DNA from: Dehalococcoidia bacterium
GTDB lineage: Bacteria; Chloroflexota; Dehalococcoidia; DSTF01; JACRBR01
Direction of reading: 5' to 3'
Assembly (NCBI GenBank): GCA_040902535.1
Contig: JBBDXD010000001.1
Span: 1-64,000 of the forward strand
Length of the DNA: 64,000 nt
Shown here: in pieces, positions 1-7,396 of the stretch
How positions within the stretch are numbered: position 1 is the first letter of the stretch
How the letters are laid out: every line of letters begins with the position of its first letter
Notes under the pieces: generated by a model
Database searches by the model: none
The model's input: only the letters and a program-made list of their open reading frames with translations
Told to the model about the DNA's origin: nothing
Program-made: the position numbers and the translations under genes

Positions 1-1
1 T

Positions 2-352
2 TGGTGGAGACGGGGGAGAGTTGAACTCCCCGTCCAGGTGGTGCGCCGCCCTGAGTCTGCTACAGGCTTATTTCCGCAGATTAACTTCGCCCGGCGCCAC
101 GCTGCGTCGTCGCGCCGGACTATCCGATGGTCTTAGGCCCGCGCTATCGGCGTCCCGCGGACAGCACCCCGGCTAATCGTCGCTCGTCCTCCGTCCGTCG
201 GGGTGGGGCGGAGGCGAACGTCACCGCTGTTTAGGCGGCGAGGGCGAGTTGTCGTTCGCCAACTATGATTGGCCACCTGGATTAAGGAGGTCGATGGCCG
301 CCCTCCGCCTGCAACTCAGATCCGTCGACCCCTGTCGAGCCCTTTCGTCCCC
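2..352 (-). ncRNA. ssrA: transfer-messenger RNA (tmRNA)
   Basis: tmRNA rescues stalled ribosomes together with SmpB and appends a degradation tag. The 3' end carries a tRNA-like T arm and an encoded CCA (complement of 2-4). The 5' end GGGGACG (complement of 346-352) pairs with the 3' acceptor strand to give a 7 bp stem with one G-U pair. The internal reading frame at 231-260 reads GGC GAA CGA CAA CTC GCC CTC GCC GCC TAA, so the tag is GERQLALAA, and the resume codon follows a TAGTT context as in other tmRNAs. The smpB gene lies about 770 nt upstream on the same strand. Both ends were placed by base pairing, so processing sites could differ by a few bases. Confidence 0.95.
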
Positions 353-385
353 GAAAGCGCGCTCAAGGAGCGCGGTGTGCAATAC

Positions 386-391
386 AGTATA
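386..391 (-). promoter_or_regulatory. -10 element of the tmRNA promoter
   Basis: On the minus strand the sequence reads TATACT, 34 nt upstream of the mature tmRNA 5' end. A transcript starting about 7 nt further on would carry a leader of roughly 25-30 nt to be removed by RNase P. The -35 region is weak (CGTTAT at 17 bp spacing). Confidence 0.5.
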
Positions 392-416
392 CCGGATCCG
401 GACGTGACATAACGTA

Positions 417-1121
417 TCATCCTGGTTTACGAGCCACCGCCAACAGGTGACTGCGAAGGAAGGGCAGCGTTTCGAGTGCCGCGGCGAGCGGCCAGGAGAC
501 GCGGGCGATCCGACGCGCGATCGGCGGCGCGAGCGTGATGCGTCGCGCGTCGATCATGCACGCAGGAAAAAGCGCGCGCAGATCCCGTGCGTTGATACCG
601 CGGACGTCGCGATTCGTCGGATTCCACGTGAAGTCGTAGGTGATGAGCGTGCCGCCGGGCCGCAGCACGCGCAGCGCTTCGGTCGCGATCCGCTGTCGCG
701 TCGGCTCGTCGACGACCGACGACAGAACCGTGAACATCAACGCAAGGTCAACGTGCCCGGCGGGGTAGGGCAGATGCTCCGCATTCCCTAGGGAAAACTC
801 TACCGCCGGCGCGCTCCGCTCGCGCGCCGCATCGATGCGCTCCGGCAGGAGATCGATGCCGCTCAACATCTCTGCGCGCGCGCCGTAGCGCAGGAAGTCG
901 CGCAGCACTTCGCCGTTGCCGCAGCCAATGTCCAGCACGCGCTTGTTATCGAGCGGCGTCAAGCCCTGCCGTCGCAGCAGGTCGAGCAGCGCGCGTTCGC
1001 GACGCTGGAACATATACAGGTTCGCGCGATCGTGGAGGCCGTAACGATCGTCGGCGCCGCGTCGCGCGCGGGCGGCGTAGGCCTCGCGGATACGGTCGAC
1101 CTCATCCGGCACGCGCGTCAT
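417..1121 (-). CDS. class I SAM-dependent methyltransferase
   Basis: The 234-residue protein has the Rossmann-like methyltransferase core. Motif I is VLDIGCGNGEVLRDF (about residues 62-76), an acidic residue follows in SGIDLLPERI, and motif IV/post-I regions are NAEHLPYPAGHVDLALM and LRVLRPGGTLITYDF. These place it in the Methyltransf_11/25 group of small-molecule or lipid methyltransferases, and the substrate cannot be read from sequence. Its ATG overlaps the smpB stop codon (ATGA), so it is probably translationally coupled to smpB as the last protein gene of that operon. The tmRNA gene follows with its own promoter. No membrane segment is evident. Confidence 0.85.
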   Translation of the reverse strand: MTRVPDEVDRIREAYAARARRGADDRYGLHDRANLYMFQRRERALLDLLRRQGLTPLDNKRVLDIGCGNGEVLRDFLRYGARAEMLSGIDLLPERIDAARERSAPAVEFSLGNAEHLPYPAGHVDLALMFTVLSSVVDEPTRQRIATEALRVLRPGGTLITYDFTWNPTNRDVRGINARDLRALFPACMIDARRITLAPPIARRIARVSWPLAAALETLPFLRSHLLAVARKPG

Positions 1122-1576
1122 CGCGTGCTGTGGCGCAGCGCGCGCTGCATGTCGCGTTCCGCATCGCGCTTTGCGATCGCCTGGCGCTTATCGTACTGCT
1201 TGCGACCGCGCACGAGTCCGAGCTCGACCTTGGCCATGCCGCGCTTCAGGTACAGGTTGAGCGGAATGACGGTGAGGCCGCGCTCGTTCATCGAGCGTGC
1301 GAGTTCGTGGATCTCCTTGCGGTGCAGAAGCAGCCGTCGCGGGCGCGTCGGTTCGTGGTTCATGTGACTGCCGGCCTCATAGGGCGCAATGTGGGCGCCG
1401 TAGAGCCACATTTCGCCATCGAGCGGGCGCGCGTACGCCTCGCGGATGCTGGCGCCATTTGCGCGGATCGACTTGATCTCGGTGCCGGTGAGGCTGATGC
1501 CGGCCTCTACGCGTTCAAGGATCTCGTAGTCGTGGAACGCCTTGCGGTTCGAGGCGACCTGCTTGTTGTCGGACAT
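1118..1576 (-). CDS. smpB: SsrA-binding protein SmpB
   Basis: SmpB binds the tRNA-like domain of tmRNA and takes it into the A site of stalled ribosomes. The 152-residue length is normal. Family signatures are visible: NRKAFHDYEILERVEAGI near residue 10, LTGTEIKSIRANGASIREAYA, the MNHEP segment, and the ERGLTVIPLNLYLKRGMAKVE strand region. The tail KQYDKRQAIAKRDAERDMQR matches the basic C-terminal segment that enters the decoding centre. It begins 13 nt after the stop of the CtpA-like protease gene and overlaps the methyltransferase start by 4 nt. Its RNA partner lies just downstream. Confidence 0.98.
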   Translation of the reverse strand: MSDNKQVASNRKAFHDYEILERVEAGISLTGTEIKSIRANGASIREAYARPLDGEMWLYGAHIAPYEAGSHMNHEPTRPRRLLLHRKEIHELARSMNERGLTVIPLNLYLKRGMAKVELGLVRGRKQYDKRQAIAKRDAERDMQRALRHSTR

Positions 1577-1589
1577 AACGCCTGCCGGA

Positions 1590-2903
1590 CTAACCGCCGT
1601 CCGTCGGGGTCGCTTCCGGATCCGCGGTGGGGCTCGCCTGCGGCGTTAACGCCGTGGCCGGCGTCGTGTCCGTACCGCGAAGCACGTCGAGCGCCTTGAA
1701 AAGCTGTACGTCGCGCCGCTGGTCAATGTCTTCGTCCGAGAGTTGCACCTCGATGTCGGGCCGGACGCCGACGCCATCGATCGCGAGGCCATCGGGTGTC
1801 AGCCACTTGGCGATGCTGATGTAGACCTGGCCGCCGTCTCCCAGGTCGTTGGAGATATTGACCGTGCCCTTGCCGAACGACTTTTCGCCCACGACGGTAG
1901 CACGGCCGTTGTCGGACAGGGCGGCGGCGAGCACCTCCGATCCGCTGGCGCTGAAGCGGTTGATCAACACGACCACCGGGATCTCCGTCGCGATACCGCC
2001 GCGGCCGGCGCGGATGTGCTGTGGATCGTCGTTACCCCGCTCGACTTCGCTGAGGACGATGCCCTCATCGAGGAACTCGTCGGCGACCTCCACGGTCGTG
2101 CGCAGCAGTCCGCCCGGGTTGTTGCGCAGGTCGAGGACGACGCCGCGCTTGCCGCTGTCGACCGCGTCGCGCAGCGCCTGGCGGAACTGTTCGATCGTCG
2201 GCTGCGTGAACTCGCGGATGTAGATGTATGCGACGTCGTCGATCGGCGTGCCGGCGCCGTCTTGCAGCGCGCCGCCGGGGGGCTGCGTTGTGACGCTCTG
2301 GACTTCGATTTCGTCGCGCTCGATTTCGAGCGTCTCCTCCTGGCCGTCGCTGTGGCGCACGACCAGCGTTACCGTGCTGCCCTTGGGCCCGCGGATCATG
2401 ATGACCGCCTTCTCCTGGGTCCAACCCTCCGTCGACTCTCCGTTGACGGACACGATGACATCGCCGGACTGGATGCCTGCGCGCTCGGCCGGGGTGTTCT
2501 CGATCGGCGCGACGATAATGATCTCGCCGTTCTCCGAGGCGACGGTCGCGCCAATGCCCTCGAAAGAGCCGCTGGGACCGGTGCTCGTCGCCACCGTGAC
2601 CGGATCGACGTAAAAGGTGCCGCTGTCGCTCAGCGTCTGCAGCATGCCATTGATGGCCGCCTCGTACAGCGCCTGCTCATCGATCCGGTCGGGGTCGACG
2701 TAGCGGTCATCGAGCAAATCCAGGATCTGGTTGAGGGTCTCGAAGTCGATGTCGCCTTCGAGGTCCTGGCCGTCGCTGGGAGAGTTGACGGTTGGCGATG
2801 CGGAGGCATCGTCGTCGGCCAGCACGTAGCCGATTGCGAACGCCAGGACGAGGATAGAGGCGGCGAGCAGACCGAGAACGGTCCAGCGAGCGGCGTTCAG
2901 CAT
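1590..2903 (-). CDS. S41 family C-terminal processing protease (CtpA/Prc type)
   Basis: This is a 437-residue exported serine protease. Residues about 7-29 form an N-terminal membrane anchor, a low-complexity linker follows, and residues about 110-195 form a PDZ domain (GIGATVASENGEIIIVAPI; NTPAERAGIQSGDVIVSVNG). The S41 catalytic domain shows LDLRNNPGG (258-266). The likely Ser-Lys dyad is S320 in NRFSASGSEVL and K345 in GEKSFGKGTV, a spacing of 25 residues as in E. coli Prc. The C-terminus is Pro/Thr-rich. Members of this family recognise apolar C-termini. The gene heads an apparent operon with smpB (13 nt gap), which suggests a link to tagged or truncated proteins, though this is inference. 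Confidence 0.93.
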   Translation of the reverse strand: MLNAARWTVLGLLAASILVLAFAIGYVLADDDASASPTVNSPSDGQDLEGDIDFETLNQILDLLDDRYVDPDRIDEQALYEAAINGMLQTLSDSGTFYVDPVTVATSTGPSGSFEGIGATVASENGEIIIVAPIENTPAERAGIQSGDVIVSVNGESTEGWTQEKAVIMIRGPKGSTVTLVVRHSDGQEETLEIERDEIEVQSVTTQPPGGALQDGAGTPIDDVAYIYIREFTQPTIEQFRQALRDAVDSGKRGVVLDLRNNPGGLLRTTVEVADEFLDEGIVLSEVERGNDDPQHIRAGRGGIATEIPVVVLINRFSASGSEVLAAALSDNGRATVVGEKSFGKGTVNISNDLGDGGQVYISIAKWLTPDGLAIDGVGVRPDIEVQLSDEDIDQRRDVQLFKALDVLRGTDTTPATALTPQASPTADPEATPTDGG

Positions 2904-3015
2904 GCGCCTGAGGACTCCTTACGCGTGCCGGACGAGGGCGGGAGGAGCCGACGCCGGAGTCAATGTCGTCTGGCAGTCTAGCATTCGGCTTCTTCGGGCA
3001 ACCAAGGCGCGCGGA

Positions 3016-3834
3016 TCACGCGACGGAAGAGCGCCCGCGCCGCCGCCCGACCCTCCGATCGGCCTTGGCGGCGTACAGCCGCGCATCGGCCTGTTGGATC
3101 AATTCGCCGGCCGTCTTCGCATCGGACGGAAACGAAGCGACGCCATACGATACGCCCAGCTCGACAGACTCGCCTGAGGCCGTCATGGCCGCGCAGCTCG
3201 CGACGGCAGTCACGAGCTTATTGCCGGTCAACGCCGCTTCATCGGTCGTCGTGTTCGGCAGGACGATGACGAATTCGTCGCCGCCATACCTTGCCCCGAC
3301 GTCGCTGCCCCGGATATGCCGGTCGATGACCTCGCCAACCAACCCCAGGAACTTGTCGCCCATGAAGTGGCCGTAGCGGTCGTTGATCTCCTTGAAGTTG
3401 TTCATGTCCATCAGGATCATCGAGAGCGGCTGTGCGTAGCGTGCGGAGCGCTCGAGCTCGTGCGAGAGCTGCTCGCGGAAGTAGCGGTGATTGTAGAGGC
3501 CCGTGACGGCATCCCGGTAGGCCATGTTGCGAAGCCGCTGGCTGAGCTCCTCCAGGTGGGCCGAATAGGCGCGCTCCAGCCCGACGTGCATCGTGCGCGA
3601 ATGTGCGGCAAGGAAAATGCCGTAGGCAGCGCCGATCATCACGAAGAAGAGTTGGAGCGCCGTATATGTCTCGCGTGACATAAGCGATGGTCCGACGGTG
3701 ATCACCGAGACCGTCGTGACGACGAGGACGATACCCGACAGCCGGATGGCATGGTCCACTGCTCGGGAACGGCGATGCGGTCGCATGTGCGACATGGCCT
3801 CGGCGACACTCTCCTGGGACGAAGTTGAACTCAT
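3016..3834 (-). CDS. membrane-bound GGDEF diguanylate cyclase
   Basis: The 272-residue protein makes cyclic di-GMP from GTP if active. Two hydrophobic segments (about 33-52 and 59-78) are followed by a short coiled linker and a GGDEF domain from about residue 102. The active loop RYGGDEF (GGDEF at 184-188) is intact. The inhibitory I-site RGSD (175-178) stands five residues before it, so product feedback inhibition is expected. The substrate-side motif MDMNNFKEINDRYGH is normal. There is no recognisable sensory domain beyond the membrane hairpin. It is a single gene with about 110 nt to the next gene downstream and a long upstream intergenic region. Confidence 0.94.
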   Translation of the reverse strand: MSSTSSQESVAEAMSHMRPHRRSRAVDHAIRLSGIVLVVTTVSVITVGPSLMSRETYTALQLFFVMIGAAYGIFLAAHSRTMHVGLERAYSAHLEELSQRLRNMAYRDAVTGLYNHRYFREQLSHELERSARYAQPLSMILMDMNNFKEINDRYGHFMGDKFLGLVGEVIDRHIRGSDVGARYGGDEFVIVLPNTTTDEAALTGNKLVTAVASCAAMTASGESVELGVSYGVASFPSDAKTAGELIQQADARLYAAKADRRVGRRRGRSSVA

Positions 3835-4145
3835 GCGTACACGGCCGCCGCGCGGGTCTGCGCGGATCCGGCTATCTCCTCGATTGAGTATCGGATTGGC
3901 CCCGAGTCACTTGACGGTACGGCACGTAGCGAATGCAGACGTCGTTCTCTCCGCTTCAGGGGCGGACCGCCGGAGCCTGTGCGTCAGATTCGGGAAAGGG
4001 CCGCGCGGGTTGGGAGATCCGTTATGTACGAAGGACTAGCGACGGCTACATAACATCTATAGTGCGATCATATGAATACGAGCGTGAGACGCGTTTTGGG
4101 GCTTCGTGCCCTACCACGGAAAGTACGCGTCAGACGTGAGGAGGT
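3835..4145. other. intergenic region, no gene seen
   Basis: This 311 bp gap lies between two minus-strand genes and should hold the promoter of the GGDEF gene. No convincing reading frame or RNA gene was found. The segment 4020-4090 is richer in A+T than its surroundings and contains a perfect inverted repeat, listed separately. A GGGC/GCCC stem near 4100-4113 has no T-tract after it, so I do not call a terminator. Confidence 0.6.
4021..4054. repeat. 8 bp inverted repeat GTTATGTA / TACATAAC
   Basis: Perfect arms GTTATGTA (4021-4028) and TACATAAC (4047-4054) are separated by 18 bp, so the arm centres are about two and a half helical turns apart. The same octamer recurs at 5210-5217, and GTTATGTC occurs at 404-411 (complement) and at 34102-34109, mostly in intergenic DNA. 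It may be an operator, but this is a guess from repetition alone. Confidence 0.4.
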
Positions 4146-4982
4146 CTAGCCGCGGCTCTCGGCTCCGCGGTGCGAACCGCGCAGGATGGCCAGGACGGCG
4201 TTGAGCGGTTCGCTCTCCGTCTCGATGTCTTGCTCGCCCTTCACGATGTCGACGAGGGTCGTGCTCGGAGCGGCGTCCTCGCGCGCAACGGGCTCGATCG
4301 GCGCCTTGAGGCCGATGCTCGCCCGCCACCGGGCGATCGTCGCCGCCGTCGAGGAATGCAATTCGTCGGCGTCCATGGCATCTTCCCGGCCCGGCGGATC
4401 TGGCAGCTGGAAGTCGGGCAGATTCGGCATGCCGATCTTCGGCGCCTGGATCTGCGGCATCGACACCTGTGGCATCGACGGCATCGAGAGCTGCATACCC
4501 TGGAGGCGGCTCGTCACAGCCGGCGAGAGCGACAATACGAGGCCAATGCCCAGCGCCGCGATGACGAAGCCAAGATTGACGCCCTGCCATGCGCCCGCAA
4601 ACGCCAGCGAAGCGATGACTCCGGCTACCGCGTAGGTTCGCACATGTTGGACGTGCGGAATGCTCCAGTCGCGGCCCGGACGTTCGCCGGGTGCGCCTTC
4701 CTCCGCCCGGCGCTGGGCGGCATGCGGCCGCGCCTTTACGGGCTTCACCATGCCCTTACGGATCAGGACATCGTCGCGGAACGCGTCGTACTGCTCGCGC
4801 AAGCGCGGCGTGCCGAGCACGCCGTAGGCCTCGTTCAATTCGTCCAGCAGATGCTGCGCGCGCGGATTGGTGGCAGCGAGACCCTGGTACTTTCGCGCCA
4901 GGTGCCAGTACGCCTGGTCCACCATCGCCCCATCTGCGGTCGGCGTCAGGCCGAGGATCTCATAGTAATCGCGGTCGCTCAT
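4146..4982 (-). CDS. J-domain-like membrane protein lacking HPD
   Basis: The start is set at the ATG that opens MSDRDYYEILGL, the usual beginning of a J-domain; a longer frame to 5126 has no family support. Residues 5-70 resemble a J-domain (DYYEILGLTPTADGAMVDQAY, LARKYQGL, LLDELNEAYGVLGTPRLREQYD). The HPD tripeptide that activates DnaK is replaced by YQGL around residues 32-35, so ordinary co-chaperone activity is doubtful. A basic, charged linker is followed by two hydrophobic segments (about 120-160), then a Met/Pro repeat (LSMPSMPQVSMPQIQAPKIG) and a polar tail. It is probably anchored in the cytoplasmic membrane. The function is unknown. Confidence 0.8.
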   Translation of the reverse strand: MSDRDYYEILGLTPTADGAMVDQAYWHLARKYQGLAATNPRAQHLLDELNEAYGVLGTPRLREQYDAFRDDVLIRKGMVKPVKARPHAAQRRAEEGAPGERPGRDWSIPHVQHVRTYAVAGVIASLAFAGAWQGVNLGFVIAALGIGLVLSLSPAVTSRLQGMQLSMPSMPQVSMPQIQAPKIGMPNLPDFQLPDPPGREDAMDADELHSSTAATIARWRASIGLKAPIEPVAREDAAPSTTLVDIVKGEQDIETESEPLNAVLAILRGSHRGAESRG

Positions 4983-5289
4983 CGTCGTACCCCTGTTTGA
5001 AGTCGCGGCTACACGAAAGAACGCGAGTGCCGAGGCTGATGTTTCCCCGCGATTGACGCCGAAGCGCCACCGCTCGCGGGGGCTCAGTGTCTTGCACGCC
5101 GGCCGCGCACACTCCCGCGGCCACATCGTCGTGAAGCCAGACGTCTTCGACCCTGGATCTACTCCCCTGTCTGGATCATCGGTCCGGGTGGGTCAATCTG
5201 GTGACTGTTGTTATGTAAAGACGAGCGCGTCCTGTCACACGGCTCAATCTGGCGCGTTGGGATTAGCAAGCAGCGGAGGTCTGACGCCC
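4983..5289. other. intergenic region between divergent genes
   Basis: This gap of about 307 bp separates the J-like gene (minus strand) from the small Cys protein (plus strand) and must hold both promoters. A GTTATGTA octamer lies at 5210-5217. I see no RNA gene in it. A ribosome binding site GGAGG at 5275-5279 serves the plus-strand gene. Confidence 0.5.
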
Positions 5290-5508
5290 ATGCGGACAAA
5301 GGCCGACACCATCCTGGATGAGCGCGGACGCGTCATGTTTCGGTGCCTTGACTGCGCCCAACCGATGACGAGAAGCGACTTCTTCGACCTCGGTCTGCGC
5401 TTGCCTGAGCTCGGCGAGACCCCGGACGATTACTGCGACACGGAACTGATCGATGGCTTCGAGCACGCCGCCTGCCACGAGCGCCGGCGTGGGGCGCGCG
5501 CGGGCTGA
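5290..5508 (+). CDS. small cysteine-containing protein, unknown function
   Basis: The 72-residue protein begins at an ATG 10 nt after a GGAGG ribosome binding site. It contains a CLDC pair (residues 19-22), a later Cys at about 48 and a HAACH group at about 58-62. That pattern could bind one zinc ion, but it matches no family I recognise. It is followed by a noncoding leader that belongs to the next gene. Coding status rests on the ribosome binding site, codon use and the ordered Cys pairs. Confidence 0.55.
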   Translation: MRTKADTILDERGRVMFRCLDCAQPMTRSDFFDLGLRLPELGETPDDYCDTELIDGFEHAACHERRRGARAG

Positions 5509-5555
5509 CGACATCAGGCCAATTGACGCTCCGTCGTATTGACGATAGCGTGCAC

Positions 5556-5680
5556 GCAGGCAAAGGGGAGTAATCGGTCCCGCAGCGCGGGACGGTCCGG
5601 ATCGACAAACCCGTCCGCCGCAGGCAGACCGGTCCGGACTACCTTCGCGAAGGCGTTGGTGCGGTGAGACCTTTGATGAC
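5556..5680 (+). promoter_or_regulatory. yybP-ykoY (Mn2+) riboswitch aptamer
   Basis: The leader of the antiporter gene carries both conserved halves of the yybP-ykoY element: CAAAGGGGAGTA (5561-5572) and GGTGAGACCTTTG (5663-5675). CAAAGG pairs with CCTTTG to form P1, and G+C-rich hairpins fill the middle. In this family, Mn2+ bound between loops L1 and L3 stabilises P1. The 3' strand of P1 (5670-5675) is also the 5' strand of the following terminator stem, so the two structures exclude each other. The expected logic is that high Mn2+ allows readthrough into the transporter gene. Confidence 0.9.
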
Positions 5681-5702
5681 AACGGTCATCAGGGGTTTTT
5701 TT
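5670..5702 (+). terminator. intrinsic terminator, riboswitch expression platform
   Basis: The stem CCTTTGATGAC (5670-5680) pairs with GTCATCAGGGG (5685-5695) across the loop AACG, with two G-U pairs. Seven T residues follow (5696-5702). It overlaps the closing helix of the aptamer and ends 20 nt before the antiporter start codon. Confidence 0.92.
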
Positions 5703-5722
5703 GTGGCCCGGAGGCGCGCGCG

Positions 5723-6964
5723 TTGACGAGCTTCTTGCGGACGTGGCAGTGGCCGATCTTCATGGGCCTCATGGCCTGGCCAGCCGTGCTGGCGCGGTTT
5801 CACGTCTTCAGCGCCCCTCATTGGTTCGAGACCTTGCTCTTTGGCCTGGCGATCGTCTCGGCCGCGTTCCTGCTGACGTGGACCGCCGAAGCCGCCGAGC
5901 GCGACGTGCCTCGCACGCTGGCGCTGGCGGGCCTGGCGCTGATCGCCGTGCTGCCGGAGTACGCCGTGGATGCGGTGTTCGCGTGGAAGGCCGGCGAAGA
6001 CCCGTCGTACGCTTCTTACGCAACAGCGAACATGACGGGCGGCAACCGGCTGCTCGTGGGCGTCGGCTGGACCGTCGTCGTCGGCATCTTCTGGTTCCGG
6101 ACGAAGGGCAGCGTGCTCAAGCTCGCGTCGGTGCACCGGAACGAGGTCGGCATCCTCGCGATCGCGACCGTGTACTCATTCATCATTCCGTTCCGCGGCG
6201 GCATTACGCTTTTCGACGCGGCGTTCCTGATCAGCCTGTTCGGCGTCTACGTCTACCTGGCATCGCGGGGTGATGTCGAAGAGGAGTCATCCCTCGTCGG
6301 CCCTGCCGAGACGATAGGCAACCTGCCGACCCGGCAGCGCCGGACGGTGCTCGTGGCCATGTTCCTGTACGCGGGTGTTGCGATCCTGCTCGCCGCGGAG
6401 CCCTTCGCAGAAGGGTTGATCGAAACCGGCACGCAATTCGGTATCGACGAATTTACGCTCGTGCAATGGCTCGCGCCGCTCGCCTCGGAGTTCCCGGAGT
6501 TCCTCGTCGCGTCGCTATTGGCGTGGCGAATGCGCGCCGATGCCGCGCTCGGCGCGCTCGTCTCGTCGAAGGTGAACCAGTGGACGCTGCTGATCGGCAC
6601 CCTGCCGATCGCGTTCGCGCTGTCGAGCCAGTCCCTCGACCCGTTGCCGACAGATGAGCGTCAGGTCGAAGAGGTGTTCCTCACGGCCGCACAGAGCCTG
6701 CTGGCGGTAGTGCTGTTGATCAACCTGCGCATGTCGCTCTGGGAGGCGGGCACGCTGCTGGTGCTCTTCCTGGCGCAGTTCTTTACGCCGCACGACATCA
6801 TCTCGCGCGACACGTTCTCGTACGCGTACCTCCTGTTGGCGGCGATGTTCCTCTTGCGACAGTTGCTGGAGATGCGCCCGTTTATCGGCGGCCCTCCCCG
6901 CGGTCAACTCGCGCGGCCGCCCTCGCGGGCTCCAGAGCCCTCGCCGCGGCCCGCCGGTTCTTGA
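5723..6964 (+). CDS. CaCA-type cation antiporter under Mn2+ riboswitch control
   Basis: The 413-residue membrane protein has about ten hydrophobic segments and two alpha-repeat-like regions of the sodium/calcium exchanger superfamily: LPEYAVDAVFAWK with ATANMTGGNRLLVG (about 79-115), and LASEFPEFLVASLLAW with GALVSSKVNQWTLLIG (about 252-292). The acidic residues of the first motif and the Glu pair in SEFPEF are likely ion ligands. The start is a TTG 8 nt after CGGAGG; no better start exists after the terminator. The riboswitch upstream argues that the physiological substrate is Mn2+ efflux rather than Ca2+. The C-terminal tail is Pro/Arg-rich and probably cytoplasmic. Confidence 0.88.
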   Translation: MTSFLRTWQWPIFMGLMAWPAVLARFHVFSAPHWFETLLFGLAIVSAAFLLTWTAEAAERDVPRTLALAGLALIAVLPEYAVDAVFAWKAGEDPSYASYATANMTGGNRLLVGVGWTVVVGIFWFRTKGSVLKLASVHRNEVGILAIATVYSFIIPFRGGITLFDAAFLISLFGVYVYLASRGDVEEESSLVGPAETIGNLPTRQRRTVLVAMFLYAGVAILLAAEPFAEGLIETGTQFGIDEFTLVQWLAPLASEFPEFLVASLLAWRMRADAALGALVSSKVNQWTLLIGTLPIAFALSSQSLDPLPTDERQVEEVFLTAAQSLLAVVLLINLRMSLWEAGTLLVLFLAQFFTPHDIISRDTFSYAYLLLAAMFLLRQLLEMRPFIGGPPRGQLARPPSRAPEPSPRPAGS

Positions 6965-7040
6965 CAGATGCTGCCACTCCAGCGGATGGTATGCGGACGG
7001 TTCCGATCGGAACGGATCAAGGTGCCGGCGGAGGTACATC

Positions 7041-7334
7041 GTGGCGACCTACGTGGTTCTCTGCAATCTCACCGACCAGGGCGCGCGGACGATGCACGAC
7101 CTGCCCTCACGTCTTGAAAATGCGCGCGCGACCTTCCGGCAGCATGGCGCCGAGCTAAAGCAACTCTTCTTCGCGATGGGCGTGTATGACTACGTGGTCG
7201 TTGCCGAAGCGCCGGACGACGAGACGATGTCGCGCGTCTCGATGTCGGTGAGCAGCCAGGGCAACGTACGGACGTCTTCGTTTCGCGTGTTCACCGAGGA
7301 TGAACTGCTGAAGCTCGTCGAGGCGCTCAGCTGA
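7041..7334 (+). CDS. GYD domain protein
   Basis: The 97-residue protein matches the GYD family: ATYVVLCNLTDQGARTM at the N-terminus, a central LKQLFFAMGVYDYVVVAEAP carrying the GxYD motif, and a SSQGNVRTSSFRVF strand. It is expected to be a small alpha/beta-barrel-like protein of unknown function. The GTG start follows a GGAGG box by about 7 nt. Its stop codon lies inside the open frame of the next (TPR) gene, so the two are probably coupled. Confidence 0.88.
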   Translation: MATYVVLCNLTDQGARTMHDLPSRLENARATFRQHGAELKQLFFAMGVYDYVVVAEAPDDETMSRVSMSVSSQGNVRTSSFRVFTEDELLKLVEALS

Positions 7335-7396
7335 CGCAGTCCGACGAAGCGCGAGCCCTCTTCGCGCAGGCACGCGAACGTCACGAAGCGCGCGAC

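Noticed and set aside
1743-2981. Long plus-strand open frame of 412 codons opposite the protease gene
   Set aside because: It is an Arg/Ala/Asp/Val-rich shadow typical of high-GC DNA; the opposite strand has clear PDZ and S41 motifs.
4095-4116. Possible terminator GGGC/GCCC
   Set aside because: There is no T-tract after the stem on either strand.
4983-5126. N-terminal extension of the J-like protein
   Set aside because: The extension is basic and has no family resemblance, and the J-domain begins normally at the ATG 4982.
5053-5289. Longer start for the small Cys protein
   Set aside because: The ATG at 5290 has a well placed GGAGG; the upstream part has no recognisable domain.
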